Assembly (NCBI GenBank): GCA_004802725.1
Contig: SGPM01000136.1
Coordinates: 1 to 64,000, forward strand
Direction: 5' to 3'
From: Antrodiella citrinella
Lineage: Eukaryota; Basidiomycota; Agaricomycetes; Polyporales; Steccherinaceae
Length of the DNA stretch: 64,000 nucleotides
Of the stretch, positions 1 to 13,216 are shown piece by piece. The position numbers and the translations under genes are program-made. The stretch's first letter is position 1, and the number at the start of each line of letters is the position of its first letter. The notes under the pieces are model-generated. The model did no database searches and was not told the origin of the DNA. It saw only the letters and a program-made list of their open reading frames with translations.

Positions 1-3000
1 AATAAAAGAAACATGTGGTACCCGGGTTAAGCCTACCGTTGCCCAAATTGTTCTTCCAGCGGTACCATATTGGCGAACATAGGCTTCGCTCTCGACCTCA
101 TCCAGCGACATGTGCGGAGGCACTTTGTACAAAGTTGCACGACAGGCTTGAGAGTGAATATCAGAAATCGGAATGAGAAGCGGTGGTCCTCGCCGAGACG
201 CGTCGAGAAAAGTTCCGTACTCCCAGAATTTCACCTCTAGTTCCGGCCTAACAACAAAGTACATGAGAATATTTCTCGCATAAAACTCACATGCACTTAC
301 ACTGGATCCCAGAGAGACGTATCAAAGTCTTGCAATGGCGAGAACCATCGAACAGCAAGGAGACTCGTCATTAAAGTGCGTGAACCATGGACAGGCTGAC
401 GATGAGTAAAAATCGCGTTGACTTCGCCCACATAGCGTGTGTGATTGAAGTTGACCTGAATGATTGAGTTAGGGCTTTTGCTATTCGGACTTGCTGGGGA
501 AATCCGGTGTCCATCAAAGATTATATGGTCGTGTATGTTGATTCGTCCATGGAGGAAGTTCACACTTCTTTCATCGGAAACGATAGCCGTGGGGTCACTA
601 ATCGCCTCGTCTGGGTGCTTGAGCGCGTAGTAGCTCAAAAGAGATTGTCGTAGTTTTGCAGGGAGCTCCTCTTGAGTTGTGGGTCCAAAGGAGTACCGGG
701 TTGTCACTGCGATGATTCAGTACGCTACACTAAGAGACAGGGCGTGCCGTGGCGCAGGAACTCACATTCAGATGCCTCTTGTGCTACATCCTGAATCAGC
801 GCTGCAAGTGTGCCACGTTCATCTCTGTGTACGTTCGTGATCAATCGTGCACATTCCTGAACAAGTCGGTCTCCGGTATCGAGGGGTACATCTTGAACAA
901 GATCGGAGCCAGCGAGTCCGTTGAGCTGATCCTAGTTGTTAGATGGCAAGCTAATGAGCATGCGATAACAGAATACTCACTAATGTACGTAGCTGTACTG
1001 TGCGAGAGTACTCTCGCATGAACGTGACTTCGATCTCACCGCCGTCTCGATTGTTGACTGAGTAAGTCTTGAGTATCTTGTTGAGCCGCTCGAATAGGTA
1101 AGTCCAGAATCCATGAACGGGTCCATAGTCTTCAATCTGATCGAATATGTGAGTCATGTAGTGGAAGTTGGGCTTGACAATGTCGGGATGAATCTGCGAT
1201 CAAACGTGAGTAAGTTACAGCATGGGAGGCAAAGTAAATCAGATCACACCTCAAGAAAGTTCCAGAGATATTCCTGTATCAACAATCGAGCTCTGGGAAT
1301 GTCCGAGCGTGGTATCGAGCGACCCAGAATGATCTTTAGCCCCGCAGCCAGATTAAGGAAGTTGTCCGCGCTGCTGGGATGCATGCGTTGCGTTGGACGT
1401 TTCTCAGCAGGTTCTTCACTACCATCAGACATTCGCTTGCCCTTAGCGATACGAGCACGTCGCTTGCGTTCGCCGTCGCGCCATTTCGCGAGTTTACGCT
1501 GGTACTCTTGCTCGGCGACAGGCTGCCACTCCTCCCAAATGAACGGAATCTAGATGGGCGACGTTCAGCTTGTTTCGGCACCGTTACCCAGTGAATATGT
1601 ACCACAAGAGGTCCATATACCATTGCAAGAGCTTTCCATTCGTCCGAGGTGAGAGAACCACCTGCAGGGGCCCCAACCTCAGTAGGAAGCCGAGCAACCC
1701 AAGACGGCATCTCAAACTAGACACACAAAAACTTGGTCAGTTGCAGGCAAGTATGAGTAGAGCATAAGAGACTTACTTGGCGTAACATGCTGTGAATCTG
1801 ATCGAGTTCACGGAGCTTCTTCGCGGTTTGTTCTCGCAGAGCTCCTGCTTTGACCCAACCATCGAACCACTGTGTCTTGATAACACCTAGAAAATGATGA
1901 CAACATGAGCATTTTGCAATACTTGACTGTAAGACAACATGTGACGTACCGAGGAGGATGTTATGCATGGGATCAACGATTGTCATCCGAATTGGATCAA
2001 AGTACGGCAAGCGAGACAGTTCGAAATACCGTGAGCCGTGGAGTTTGAAGAACTCATCTTGTTCCTCTGGCGGAAGTTGTTTGTACATCTCTCCAAATTC
2101 GAGATGTTCTTTTGCTATACGTGGATCAAAGGCTGCAAGAGAACAAAACTTAAAAGGAACCTTGAGAAATGGACAGGTTGTTACGACGCACCATCAAGGG
2201 TCAAACCCGATTTCGTGTTGAGATCCTTACGATGAATCTTGCATTTAGTGCAAAAGTTCTTCTTGGATGCATGATCAGCAAAGCCGCACATACGGCACAG
2301 GGCGGGGTGATCACAGCATACGGCAACCAGGACGACACGGACCCGACGACCTAAGAGATTGTATTTAGTGTGAAGTGATAGCAGAAGATGGCGAGGCAAA
2401 CCTTCTGGGAATGCTGGCGTCTTCACAAGGATTCCATGGTCGTACATCTGCAGAAGATCGCAAACGAACGCCCGCATGAAAAATTGCAGTTCATCCGATG
2501 TGAGCTCCTTGGGTCCGGGTGTCAGGCCACATAAGAGCAGGTTCTCAGGGCGATATCTGAAAAAGAAAAGACATGAGAATGGACAGATGACGTGCAAACA
2601 CAGGGAGATCTACCTCATGAAGGTGTCGAGGTTGGCAATGCAAAGGGAAAGCGCGCCACTGCTATGTTTGGCAGCGAAGGTACTCCGCGTGAAGCCAAAT
2701 CTAACAAATAAGTGAGCAAAAATGACTGCTTGAATCAGATACCAATCTAGTTCACCCGTCGAATCCCATTGTGACTCCGATACGAAGCTCACTTGGATCA
2801 GGTCGCTCCGACGAGTTCTCAAAGAAGGGCCGGTCATCTGGGCCAGGCAGAGTCTTCCAAATTCGACCGTCCTGAATACACGTCAAGTTATCGGTTTGCG
2901 GGGAACGTATCCGCCATTTGTCGAGCTCAGCTTCCATAGATGGCGAGCTGTTGATCAGATCGGCGATGAGCTCAGATGGCAGTGCACAAGGAGTCTGAAG

Positions 3001-4444
3001 AACAGGGGGAGTGGTCGCTTTGGGCCCTCCTCGACCTCTCCGACGTGTAAAAATTCCGGTACCGTCGGAACAGGAGAGACCGTCGACAAGAATGATTGGT
3101 GTCGTAGGGACCTCTTTGAATATACGGACTGAGCATTGGGGACATTCAGCGTCGGCAGCTGAATCCGACGCCGAATAGACAACTTTGCATGACGTGCACA
3201 TCGCTAAGACACAGAAGCGATCCTGCAACGAGATGCGCTTGATGGCAGTTCTCAGTGTCACTGGGGAGTCATCCAGGGATTGGAGCGCCCCGAGCTGAAT
3301 GAAGATCTGCTGGATCACTTGCAGCATTATGTCTACCGCGCGATGTGACACCTGATAGAACAAATGAAGGGTGGCGGCAAGAAGGAGGATGGGACGCCAA
3401 AACCATGTTGTCGATGATTCGGCCATAGTCTCCAGTGGTGACAGTGGAGGCTGCTTTGGTTTGTCGTCATAAACCGGCGTGAACAGCACCGCCGCAGGAG
3501 CCTGCTTTCGTGTGAGGGTCGTTTGAGAAGGAACCGCAGATAGTTGAGACCCGACTGTCTCTGTGCTGCCATCATGGTCGGAATTGCCGCACCGTCGACG
3601 TTTAGCAGGTGGCATCTCAGTAGCAAGTTCGTCTCCAAGTCCGAGTACTATTCGTTGATATGGCAGTCAGAAGATAGCTATATTGTGAGCAGAACCTTAC
3701 TCACAGTCTGTTTCCAGCATAAATGCGTCGTCTCCTGGGTTTGTTGGTGAGAACGTGGGGGACAGGACTGATCCTGCGGCCGTTGGATGATCGGTGTCCG
3801 GTGTGGAAAATGTTGCAGATGAAGCGAGTGGAACAAGAACGTTGTATGCCTCCGAGTCGATACGAGCGACGATAGCATCATCATCAAAAGGAAGAACTTC
3901 GTACTGGTTTTCAAGCGTAGCTTCGATGTCTTCGTCACTGTCTTCAATGGTAGGCTTGGGAAAAAGACGAAAATCCGAATGGCGAGTCACAACACTGCAA
4001 CACCATTTAGTCCCTTGTATCAAGCAGAAAAATGCAGTACTCACGTAAATGTACCATCACCGTATGCGAAATCCAGCTCCGTGGGGCCTACGCAACCCGG
4101 ATTGAGCTCTACGTCGAGTATATGCGCATCTTCGTCCGGACTGCGCGGAAGACTTTGATCCTCCACATACGCCTGATTCATCTGCTTGTTTCCATTCCGC
4201 TCCTCGTTCAATTCAGCAAGTGTCGCTGTTTCGACCTCTTGCTCAGACAGTCTGGTCTTTGGCCGATTGGAATGTTTGCGAAACGTGTATGCAGGTACCT
4301 TTGTACCTCGACATTCCCAGCACGGACAAATCCTAAGCTTGATCTGGGTAGTGTTACCGCGAGAGTTCTATACGGTAGAGTCAGTTTGTGCACATGTTTA
4401 ACAAGCTACTAGCTGCGCACCTTTGTTTTCCCAATTGTCGGCAT
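1..4444 (-). mobile_element. Tnp2/Plavaka-like transposase gene of a CACTA-related DNA transposon, 3' end cut by the window
   Basis: This gene encodes a multi-exon transposase of the Tnp2/Plavaka kind common in basidiomycetes. I place the start at the ATG whose complement is 4442-4444, followed by a short exon and an intron. The N-terminal exon (about 4375-4060) carries a C-x-C-x2-C zinc-finger-like motif (CPCWEC) with a nearby R-K-H. Around 2180-2570 there is a GLTPGPKE motif and a CRMCGF...CTKC cysteine cluster, and around 2000 a DPMHNILLGT motif that is diagnostic of these transposases. The C-terminal region (707-297) has the INIHDHIIFDGHRISPAS and VNFNHTRYVGEV motifs. The frames join through ordinary introns and I saw no clear disabling mutation, so the copy may be recent. 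Terminal inverted repeats could not be identified because one end lies outside the window. The family assignment is strong; the choice between Tnp2 and Plavaka is less certain. Confidence 0.8.
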
Positions 4445-5060
4445 CACTGAAAAGTCTTGAAAAAGTTGTCAGGATCACAACGTCTTTGGGAGTCGGGAGT
4501 AAGAGCATCTATTGGGGACGACCGACGAACAAGAAAACGTCTAAGTCTACATTGTATACAGGGATCGGCGTCGTTCAGTATAGAGCTTCGACGCCGATCC
4601 ATGCAGATCCCTGCCTGTTCGAGATGCACGCGCCTTGACTTGCTCTTCTACACGTGTCAGACCCAGGCCTTCGGTACACGCCGACACCGTGCAAAGCGCA
4701 CTCCTCACAGTCATCCCCTACGCACTCTGTACATTATCTCCAGGCATACATATACAGACGGTAAGTTCTAGGTGACTATACAGACCCCTCTGTATAGCTC
4801 TGTATTGACGAGGCTCACTCAGTCCGCCTAGTAGGTGCTTGAACGCAGTGATTATGAAGCTCAAAAGACCCCAGACAATTCCCGAAGCGACTTCTGAAAT
4901 CGCACAGCTCTGTACTTCGGTGATATCACGTGACCAGGACGCGACGTGGCGAAACGCGTCATGCAGTACGACCAAAGTACGACCGTCTTGTTCAGCTCTT
5001 CCATCGGTCAAATTCTCGACATTTTGACTTCTCAGTCTTTATGACAACTTGCAGCCAACA
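4445..5060. other. Divergent intergenic region, transposase / glucosyltransferase
   Basis: This 616-bp gap separates the start of the minus-strand transposase from the plus-strand glucosyltransferase, so it should hold both promoters. I see no coding feature that I can support. An open minus-strand frame at 5011-4718 contains a hydrophobic stretch (IVWGLLSFIITAF) but has no recognisable family and is not called. No clear TATA box or terminal inverted repeat was found. Confidence 0.4.
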
Positions 5061-8000
5061 ATGAGGAGGTCTACGGTGCTGCTTACCTCTGCGCTACTTG
5101 CGTTCAGGCTCTCTGCAGCTGTCAGTCCCCCGGTGCAGGTCAACCTACGGTCTTCATGGCCGGCTCCTCCACCTCTACTGGAAGCAATGTAAATAATCTT
5201 GTTGTAATGATGCATATAGATTGTCCTAACATACAACAGAGAAACCATTTCGGACCAAGATTCTGACGCTTTCTTCCCCCTCGTGCATGAAATCACCACA
5301 CACGATCGTTTCTCTGGTCTGCAGGATGCTGTGCCGAGCGAGATATATGCATGGGTTATGGATGTTGCAATTCAGCATGGTCTCTTGGTCGACGCTGGAG
5401 CTGGCTCCGTGGCAGCAACCAAAATGGGCTTGGGTCTGCATACAGCTGTCCCGAAGATAGAAGCATTCTACCAGCACTACTTGGATCGTCAGGCGGCGAG
5501 GAAAGGAACAGAATGTGGATCATGGGTGGATTGGTATGGTCAGGTTGTTTGTGATGTGGAGACGTTGGTGCATCTGGCAGGTGTAGACACTATAGACCCG
5601 GCTGGTGGACTTGCAGGAAACGCGTGAGTGCTCAGACTTCCCTCTCGTTGGTGCTGTCCCTCAATGTTCTGCCGCAGTACTTACACTACTCCTAAATTGC
5701 TCTCTTTTGACCACGTACGACCCGCAACGTCTCGTATCTTTCGACCACCCCGTACTGCCATACTCTACGCCTCCCTGACCTCGCCTAATTTCCGGTCTCT
5801 ACATGAATACCTCTATACGGTGTCCGATGGGTCATCACCACATCTGGAGTACGTTCTGCGTCCCATCCCGCCCGGCGACAGAGACGAGTCAAAGCGGTCA
5901 TATCTGTCAGGATACGGAGTCGCTTTGGATCTGAAGAAAATGGAGTATTTGGCCATAGACGACCGTAGTAACCAACAAGGTATGCCTCTGAGTTCAGCTT
6001 TGCCGATGTTTTCGTTCAAATATATGTTACAGAGAGCAAGGTGTCCGACTCTAGATCTGAGACAGACTCTATTTCCCAAACGGACCCCATCGTCACACTT
6101 CTGCATCAATACCTAGAGAACGCGACGGCGGACTACACTTCTGCGCTTACCTCGGATGAGCTCCTCTCTATCGGGCTTCAGTCCGCTCAGCTCATCTATG
6201 ATAGCAATCAGCAGGATTTGGAGGACGCTTCCTCTGCATCCAAACACGATCCCATGAACGTTTTGAACACTCTCAAGAAACTCTCTCAGGACTTCCCCAA
6301 ATACGCATCTACTGTAGCGCGACGCGTTGTGGTGGAGCCCAAATTGCAGGAGGAGGTTTACAATAACGGCGTGAAGGTGATGGGTGGTGTTAGCGCAGTC
6401 TGGCTGAACGGTGTCGTGATCCAGGAGAAGGATATGAATCCCTTTTCGTACGTCTATGGGACACACATTTCCCATCTACTTTCTAATTTCTCTGTACGCA
6501 GATTGTTGCGCTTCATGAAAAAGGAGCGTAGCATCATCTTGGCACTCATCGACCAAGGCTTGACTTCTGAACAAGCCGTGACACTCCTCACTCATAAGAC
6601 TGTCGGGGCTGCTCAGAGTGAGAGCGCTGCGCTTGAGGGGTTGTTTGACGCAAGCGACCGGCCTGAAGGTGGAGACCTCATAATGTGGTGGAACGACTTC
6701 GAGACTGACAGCAGGTACGTCTATATTTTCGATTACCATTACATCACTTACATAAAATTTGCAGGTACGCAAAGTGGGGAAACACCCTCCGCCTCTTGCT
6801 TCGTCCAATGTATCCCGGGCAATTCCCTAGCATCAAAATGAATATATTCAATATCGTGCTTGCGGTGGATCTCTCTCAGTCAAGCAGCCTCAACTTCATT
6901 GGGAGCGCCGTTAACAACATCATCAATCGCCAATTCCCCTTCAGATTTGGCGTCGTACCCGTTGTGGAGACAGAAGCAGGTAAGTCAATCTGTTTGCTGA
7001 TGCTCCCTTGCTATGTGCTGATGATACCGAAAGGCTTGCAGATGGCGAGTTTATTCTATTGGCTTGTTGACAACGTCGGACGAGAGAAAACGATGGAATT
7101 CATCCAACGTGTAAGTGTTATCTTTGGTCTGTGTATCAATGTAGAACTTAACATTTCGATCTCAGATAGGGCAACTCGATACCCCTCCTCACCTGCTCAC
7201 TTTTGATGTACAGTGGCCGGTAGTCCGCTCTGAGTTCAAGGGTCTCGTCTCGTCACTCACATCTGATGATCTCCAACCAACCTCACTCACGCTGGACGTC
7301 TTGAAGAATACAAATTTCGACGACGTCGTTTTGGGCAAAGTAGTGAGAGGCGCCGATGTGAAGCTTGAGAAAGCAAGATCGTACGCTACGCGACTCAATC
7401 TAAATCTTGAAAGTGCAAGTCAAGGAAGCGCGTTCGTGAACGGCAAGTGGTACGAACTGAACGATGTGCGTCATACTTCGATTCGCAGACGAAATCATGA
7501 ACTGAATCACATGCGTAGGAGTTCCTCAGGAATATGCAAACGGAGATTGGAGTGCAAATGCAGCATCTCCAGGAAGAAGTGCGTTGACACCTTTGACTCA
7601 GTGTTATGTACACTCACCTCTAAGCATCTATTTGCACGTAGCTCTACGGCGAGAAGATAACGGAAGAGCAGACTGCAGCCATCGCCACATACTTTTATGA
7701 TCAACCGTCTTCGTTGATGCGGCGTAATAAGTACATCTTCCCTTCCACGAAGACAGGCAGTCTCAAGATCGTGAGCCTGCCGGATTTGCATGCGCGTTCT
7801 GGATTGCCTCTTTCAGGAGGTGCATTCGCATATCCTGGTGAGTGTTCGCTGTAATGTCGTCCATTGAGTTATTGAGTTAACAGGATTGCAGTGAATGATG
7901 AGTCCGATGGCGTGTCTGATGTACCTCTAACGACATATGTCGTTGCGGATTTGGACAGCCACAGTGGAAAGCAGCTAGTGAAGGAAGCTCTGTTGTCTTC

Positions 8001-11000
8001 GGTTTGTCCATCTTCAGGTTCACGGATCAGCGACGCTGACGATACCTTTCTATCTAGACCGCGCGGAAAGATGCTCGCGTCACATTCATTCACAATCCTT
8101 CGAGCTCGCAACAACGTTCTCGTCCCGTGTCCTCCCTTCTTGGTCAACTCATCGCCAACGACGCGCTTTCACAACTCTCGCCTTCTCGTCTTCTGGAGGT
8201 ACTGCCGTTGGAGGACGTCGAAGAGACCCTTGGCCAAGACGATCAGACCGTACTGCAGATCGGCGATGATCTCCTGGATGGTTTCCCACTTCCTGATTCA
8301 GACACGATGTTTTTAGCTGCAAGCCGATACGTGATCAGTGAGCTTCAGCTCAAACCGGGAGAACAGGTATTGATAGTAAATGGCAGGGTATGTCTTTCTG
8401 TGTCTCGGTCGACTGTGTGAATGCTCATATTTCATTCTCAACTGCAAGGTCGTTGGTCCCTTTGGAGAGAACGAGTTCTTGTCGGATGATATCCAAGCTC
8501 TCACTTCTTTCGAGTACCGAAAGCGGGTAGAGCCTGTTATAGCCGCACTGAAGGATATCTTTGGATCTTTGGAGAATCACACCAGGTGCGTCAAATTGGG
8601 GTCCTTCGAGAGTCGCTTGCTTATATAAAACATTACGTTAGAGTGTCCTTGGCTACGCTGATCTCCGCCACATCCTCAATTGTGTCTGCCATTCGTCTCC
8701 CGGATCCCAGCGAGGCCGGGTTATTCAATACGCCTCAGAGACCTAGACTGCGCAATTATCAACTGTTGAGTGGCGACTATACGTACGTTCTTTCTTGTAT
8801 TTCTGTATTCCAACAGAACGCAGACTGATGCGTTTGACTTGATTAGCAAGTACGAATTTGGAAGAAACGATACTGCACTGCTGCACTTTGGGTTCATCGT
8901 GGATCCACTGAGTGAGATAGCTCAGAAGTGGAGTAGTATCATCGAGGTCAGTGCTAGTTTGTGTATAGAGCAACTGTGTTTGACCGAAGTCTCTCAATGC
9001 AGTGGCTCCTGAACGACCCCTCTGTGTTTGTAGAGCTACATATCAACCCTGCCAGATACCGAGACGTGAGTTCTTGTGAAGCTTCTCTCGATCGCGTACT
9101 AAGTTGCACATTGTCTTATAGCTCCCTCTGAAACGGTTCTATCGCTACAACCTTCCAGGAGAGCTAGCCTTTGACCAACATGGGTACGTCTGAGCCCTCG
9201 ATATTGTTTCAGAAGTACTCATCTTTGTTTCAGAAAGGAGGCCCAATCACTTGCGGTATTCTCAGATCTTCCGGTAGAGCCAGTCTACACTCTCGCTATG
9301 GATGTCCCTCAGTCCTGGCTCGTGCGTCCGCGAGAATCACAATATGACCTGGACAACATACAACTCGGTGTTCTGTCCGAAAACGAACGCGATCAAGGTG
9401 TACAAGCGACATTTGACCTGGACTACCTTGTCATCGAGGGTCATGCGAGGGAAGGCACTACATTAACACCGCCTCGTGGACTTCAACTGCAACTCAGTAC
9501 GACGAGCTCTCGAGATGCGAATGACACAATTGCTATTGCAGATACGCAAGTTGTAGCAAACCTTGGCTACCTCCAATTCCGCGTCAAACCTGGAGTTTTC
9601 AAGTTGGAGATTCGCCCTGGTCGTGGGCGAGACGTCTTCCTCATTGACAGTGTCGGAAATGAAGGATGGGAGAGTCCGGACGTTGATGCCGCTGGAGATG
9701 AGGTTACGCTGACCAGTTTCGAAGGCTTAACGTTGTATCCCAGATTCAAGAGAGTATTGGGAATGGAATCGGTCGATGTTTTGGCAGTAGATGTCGCGAC
9801 TGAGGACAGCAAAGGGTTCATAGGCGATGTGTTGTCTGGGTATGTGACATCCTCATAGTCAACGTCTAGCGCAGTTCGCTCATCCACTTCTAGCTTCTCC
9901 TCCATGTTTTCGTCAAAGCCTGTTCCGACAGCGACCGATGTGGTGACTGTAGATGATCACGCCGAGATCAACATATTCACTGTGGCGTCAGGTCTTCTGT
10001 ACGAGGTACGTACTCCAGAGGAAGCCAGACTTGTCGTGCTGAAGTATCGCAGCGTTTTGCCTCCATCATGATTCTTAGTGTTCTCCGCAACACAAATAGT
10101 ACGGTCAAGTTCTGGTTCATAGAGAACTTCCTGTCTCCTTCCTTCTTGGTAGGTCCCGGCTCATATTGGCTCTGACATTTTCACTTATCAGACCGCCACA
10201 GGAATTTATTCCTCACTTCGCGAAAGCTTACGATTTCAAGTACGAGCTTGTCACTTACAAATGGCCATCGTGGCTTCGTGCACAGAAGGAGAAGCAACGT
10301 ATCATCTGGGCATACAAGATCCTGTTCCTCGACGTTCTCTTCCCCATGGACCTGAAGAAAGTCATATTCGTTGATGCCGACCAGATCGTTCGTGCTGACT
10401 TGAAGGAGCTTGTGGATTTGGATTTGCACGGTGCGCCGTACGGGTACACACCTATGGGTGACGACAACACAGATATGGAAGGATTCAGGTTCTGGAAGAC
10501 GGGCTATTGGAAAGACTTTTTACAGGGTTTGCCATATCATATTAGGTGCGTCTCGTTCTTGATTTCAGTTTAAGCAGGACATTCAGATCGGCGTCTAGTG
10601 CGCTATACGTTGTCGACCTCGTTCGCTTCCGTCAGATGGCGGCAGGCGTAAGTTGCCACTTTTTTGCCTGCATAGTTGATGAGGAATGACCTCTTTTGTT
10701 TAGGACATTCTTCGCGGGCACTACCAACAGCTTTCTGCTGATCCAGGATCTTTGTCCAACTTAGATCAAGGTGAGTGTATGTGCCGCAATCTGTCAGATC
10801 CTCGTCTCAAAAGTTGGCGCAGATCTTCCGAATAATTTACAGCGTGAAGTTCCCATCGTACGTTATCCATTGTTCCTGCGTGTTCACTCTGGCTGATATC
10901 TATTTGTAATAGTTCTCGCTCCCCGAAGACTGGCTTTGGGTAAGTTGACTCGTTGCTCTCGAGAAAGAGTATCCGTCTGACAAAATGCTCATAGTGCGAA

Positions 11001-11391
11001 ACATGGTGCAGCAAAGACAGACTTAGTCGTGCCAAAACCATTGATCTCTGTCAAAACCCGCTCACCGTAAGCTAATCGCAATTTCGTACATGTGGTTGGC
11101 TGACAAGTTGCCATACGTACACAGAAAGAGCCCAAGCTCGCGCGCGCGCGCCAAATATCCGAATGGTCTACGTACGACGCTGAGATTGCCCAGTTTGCCC
11201 GTCAGCTCGCCGAACGAGGCCACATTCGTTCGGGTATGGTCACGGCGGATACCAACGTGTTGGCCGACCAGGCAGCGGGAGTGAAGAAGAGCGTTGAACA
11301 GGAAGTTGAGATCACTGACTCTCCGGACCAGCACTCCGAAATAAAGGATGCATCTAATCAGGGCGACGAACATGTGAGAGATGAGTTATGA
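5061..11391 (+). CDS. UGGT: UDP-glucose:glycoprotein glucosyltransferase (ER folding sensor, GT24)
   Basis: This enzyme re-glucosylates misfolded N-glycoproteins in the ER lumen so that they rebind calnexin. The start at 5061 gives a signal peptide ([17 protein letters not shown]...). The long N-terminal half is the thioredoxin-like substrate-sensing region, spread over many small exons. The most diagnostic part is the C-terminal GT24 domain. It begins near 10050 ([16 protein letters not shown]) and continues with [17 protein letters not shown]. It includes the catalytic D-x-D type motif in [11 protein letters not shown] (about 10365-10390) and the conserved YGYTPMGDD and [11 protein letters not shown] segments. 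The last exon encodes [16 protein letters not shown] and ends in R-D-E-L (codons 11377-11388) before TGA, a K/HDEL-type ER retrieval signal. An alternating CG run near 11150 encodes ARAR. The gene appears intact. Exact borders of the N-terminal exons are uncertain, and the intron after 9838 could end at either of two AGs. Confidence 0.92.
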
Positions 11392-11627
11392 GACTCGATC
11401 AAGATGTAGTAGGATCTATCGTGCATATTTATTTGCTTCAGTACGGACTGCCTCACAATTTCCATGGTCATTCGTTGGACAGGATGTCGGTGATCGTTAC
11501 CAACCGGCCCGCGACACTTGACAGAACGAGCGCTGCGATATATCTGGTACATAGGCTCGAGTCAGAGCTTGATCGGATTCAGGCTCAGGCTTAGGCTCGA
11601 CTGTGAGTAATTGTTCTCTCTGCTGCC

Positions 11628-12628
11628 ATGGATGACAGTATCGCCTCCGCACCAAAAGATGCCCAGAATGTCGACGTGGAGCGCAAGCTAGACCATCTTC
11701 GCGAGACCGTGAGCACGAAAATCCGAGAATTGCAAGAAGGACAATCTGTGAGTTAAGAAACTAGTCCCTGAGGTATCCAACATGCTGACCGGGGCTTGAC
11801 TCAAGATGACCTCAGAAATCACCTGGCTCCAAGCCGCGTTGCATCGGACGGAAGATTATTACAGAAACGGACCTCGTGGACCTGTTGCTTGGGTCCTCAC
11901 GGTAGGACACGATATCCCCAAAGGCGCTTTCGTTGCAGGTTTGGATGGGGACGAACCTCTGTACGCTGCACGAGGGTTCTTGCAGGTGAATACGCAGTCG
12001 TCCGAAGCTGATGAATCTGGCTACTGACAACACTGGTTCATAGGGCCTGGGTAACCAGATTGGCACATTGCGTAAGAGCGTTGCCTATATAGACCGTTAC
12101 GGTCACTGATCTCCTCCAGAGGTCGGCAAAGCATCCGAGAGACTTCGTAAGGGAGCAGCTCTTGGGTATGGTTGGCGGGAATACCATGTAGGTTGATCAG
12201 ATGAGACACCGAGTTAACACTTGCATCTCACATATGCGTTCACAGGTCGACCTTTACGAAACGTTGGTGGCATCGAATTTAGATCTACGCTGGGTGCCGA
12301 TGAGTGGATCTGTCAATTTGGCAATGTTAGGTGCCCGTCCTGTGGAAGGGGGTTATGAGGCACCAGCGTCAGAGCCACTCTACGTGGGACAAGCGTATCT
12401 CGCGAATGCCTGGCGTCCTGGAAAGACTAGTGCTCAGCTGGGTGGTATGTGTTTGGACCCATGCGCAAGATATGTCTTGTTCACTGTATTGATATCAGGT
12501 GCATTCATACCTTTTGGCGGCAAGGAAGTCTTGGTGGAGGTAAAGTTACTTTCATTTGATGATCTACATAACATGCTGTTTGAATTTCTTGCCTGGTCTA
12601 GAGATCACAAATTTTGTGTTACGCGTAG
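11628..12628 (+). CDS. DM9 / DUF3421 domain protein, copy 1
   Basis: A small five- or six-exon gene. An N-terminal helical segment (MDDSIASAPKDAQNVDVERK...) is followed by two DM9-like units. The first has the motif GPVAWVLTVGHDIPKGAF and the second LRWVPMSGSVNLAMLGARPVEGG...YVGQAYL. The last short exon encodes ILCYA and TAG at 12626-12628, after an intron ending at 12601. DM9 proteins in animals include mannose-binding lectins; whether this fungal form binds sugar is inference. No signal peptide is evident, so it is probably cytoplasmic. It is paralogous, motif by motif and intron by intron, to the minus-strand gene at 56978-58001 (same YETLV, GARPVEGG and ILCYA elements). It sits directly upstream of kinase TKL-1 on the same strand. 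Confidence 0.82.
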
Positions 12629-13216
12629 CAAGGATCTGAGCTGACGGTCAACCTATTGACTCTTGTCATACTGACGATGCTTGACGACAATAATTAGGGT
12701 TGGGTTTGAGTCGGAAAGACAAAAACAGCATGATTTTTGACCTTGGTCTGTGAAATTTCCTCATCTGTTCGTAATTGTTTTGTTAGAGTCGTCTCGATTC
12801 TCGCGTTGTCTTTTTTGTTGTCGCAGAGGCACAAGCAAGGGCACAAGCCTTTTATTAGTTTTAAGTTTAAAGGATTTCAACTATTACGTAATACATTCAT
12901 GTACACAAGCGCCCACGTGCGGGTAATTGCGTGGTGGGAGGACAGCAGCTTAGACCATGACTGTCGACATAACTGTGCGCACCAAGCGAAGGCTTAGCAC
13001 TATTTTGACAGCACAAAGTACGACGCATCATCTTGATACTTTACCTCCGACTTCCTTAGGACGTATCAATTTCATCACCTCTAGCATCCAGTCAGTTCAC
13101 TTCAAGTTCTGCTCACGGTACATTAGGCATCGACTAAGCACAGTTCTGGTGGTCCTAGGTACATTACCGGCGAAGTCTAACATCGAATCGAAGAGTTTGT
13201 CAGACTTTGAGCCAGT
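12629..13216. other. Intergenic region between DM9-1 and TKL-1
   Basis: This 588-bp stretch contains the 3' end of the DM9 transcript and presumably the TKL-1 promoter. I see no gene in it. An open plus-strand frame (12957-13235) overlaps the TKL-1 start in another frame and has no recognisable features. Confidence 0.4.

Noticed and set aside
4718..5011. Minus-strand frame with a hydrophobic segment between the transposase and the glucosyltransferase
   Set aside because: No recognisable family, no clear splice partners, and it overlaps the expected promoter region of two divergent genes.
11140..11160. Alternating CG run, considered as a Z-DNA or microsatellite feature
   Set aside because: It lies inside the UGGT coding sequence and simply encodes ARAR; too short to claim more.
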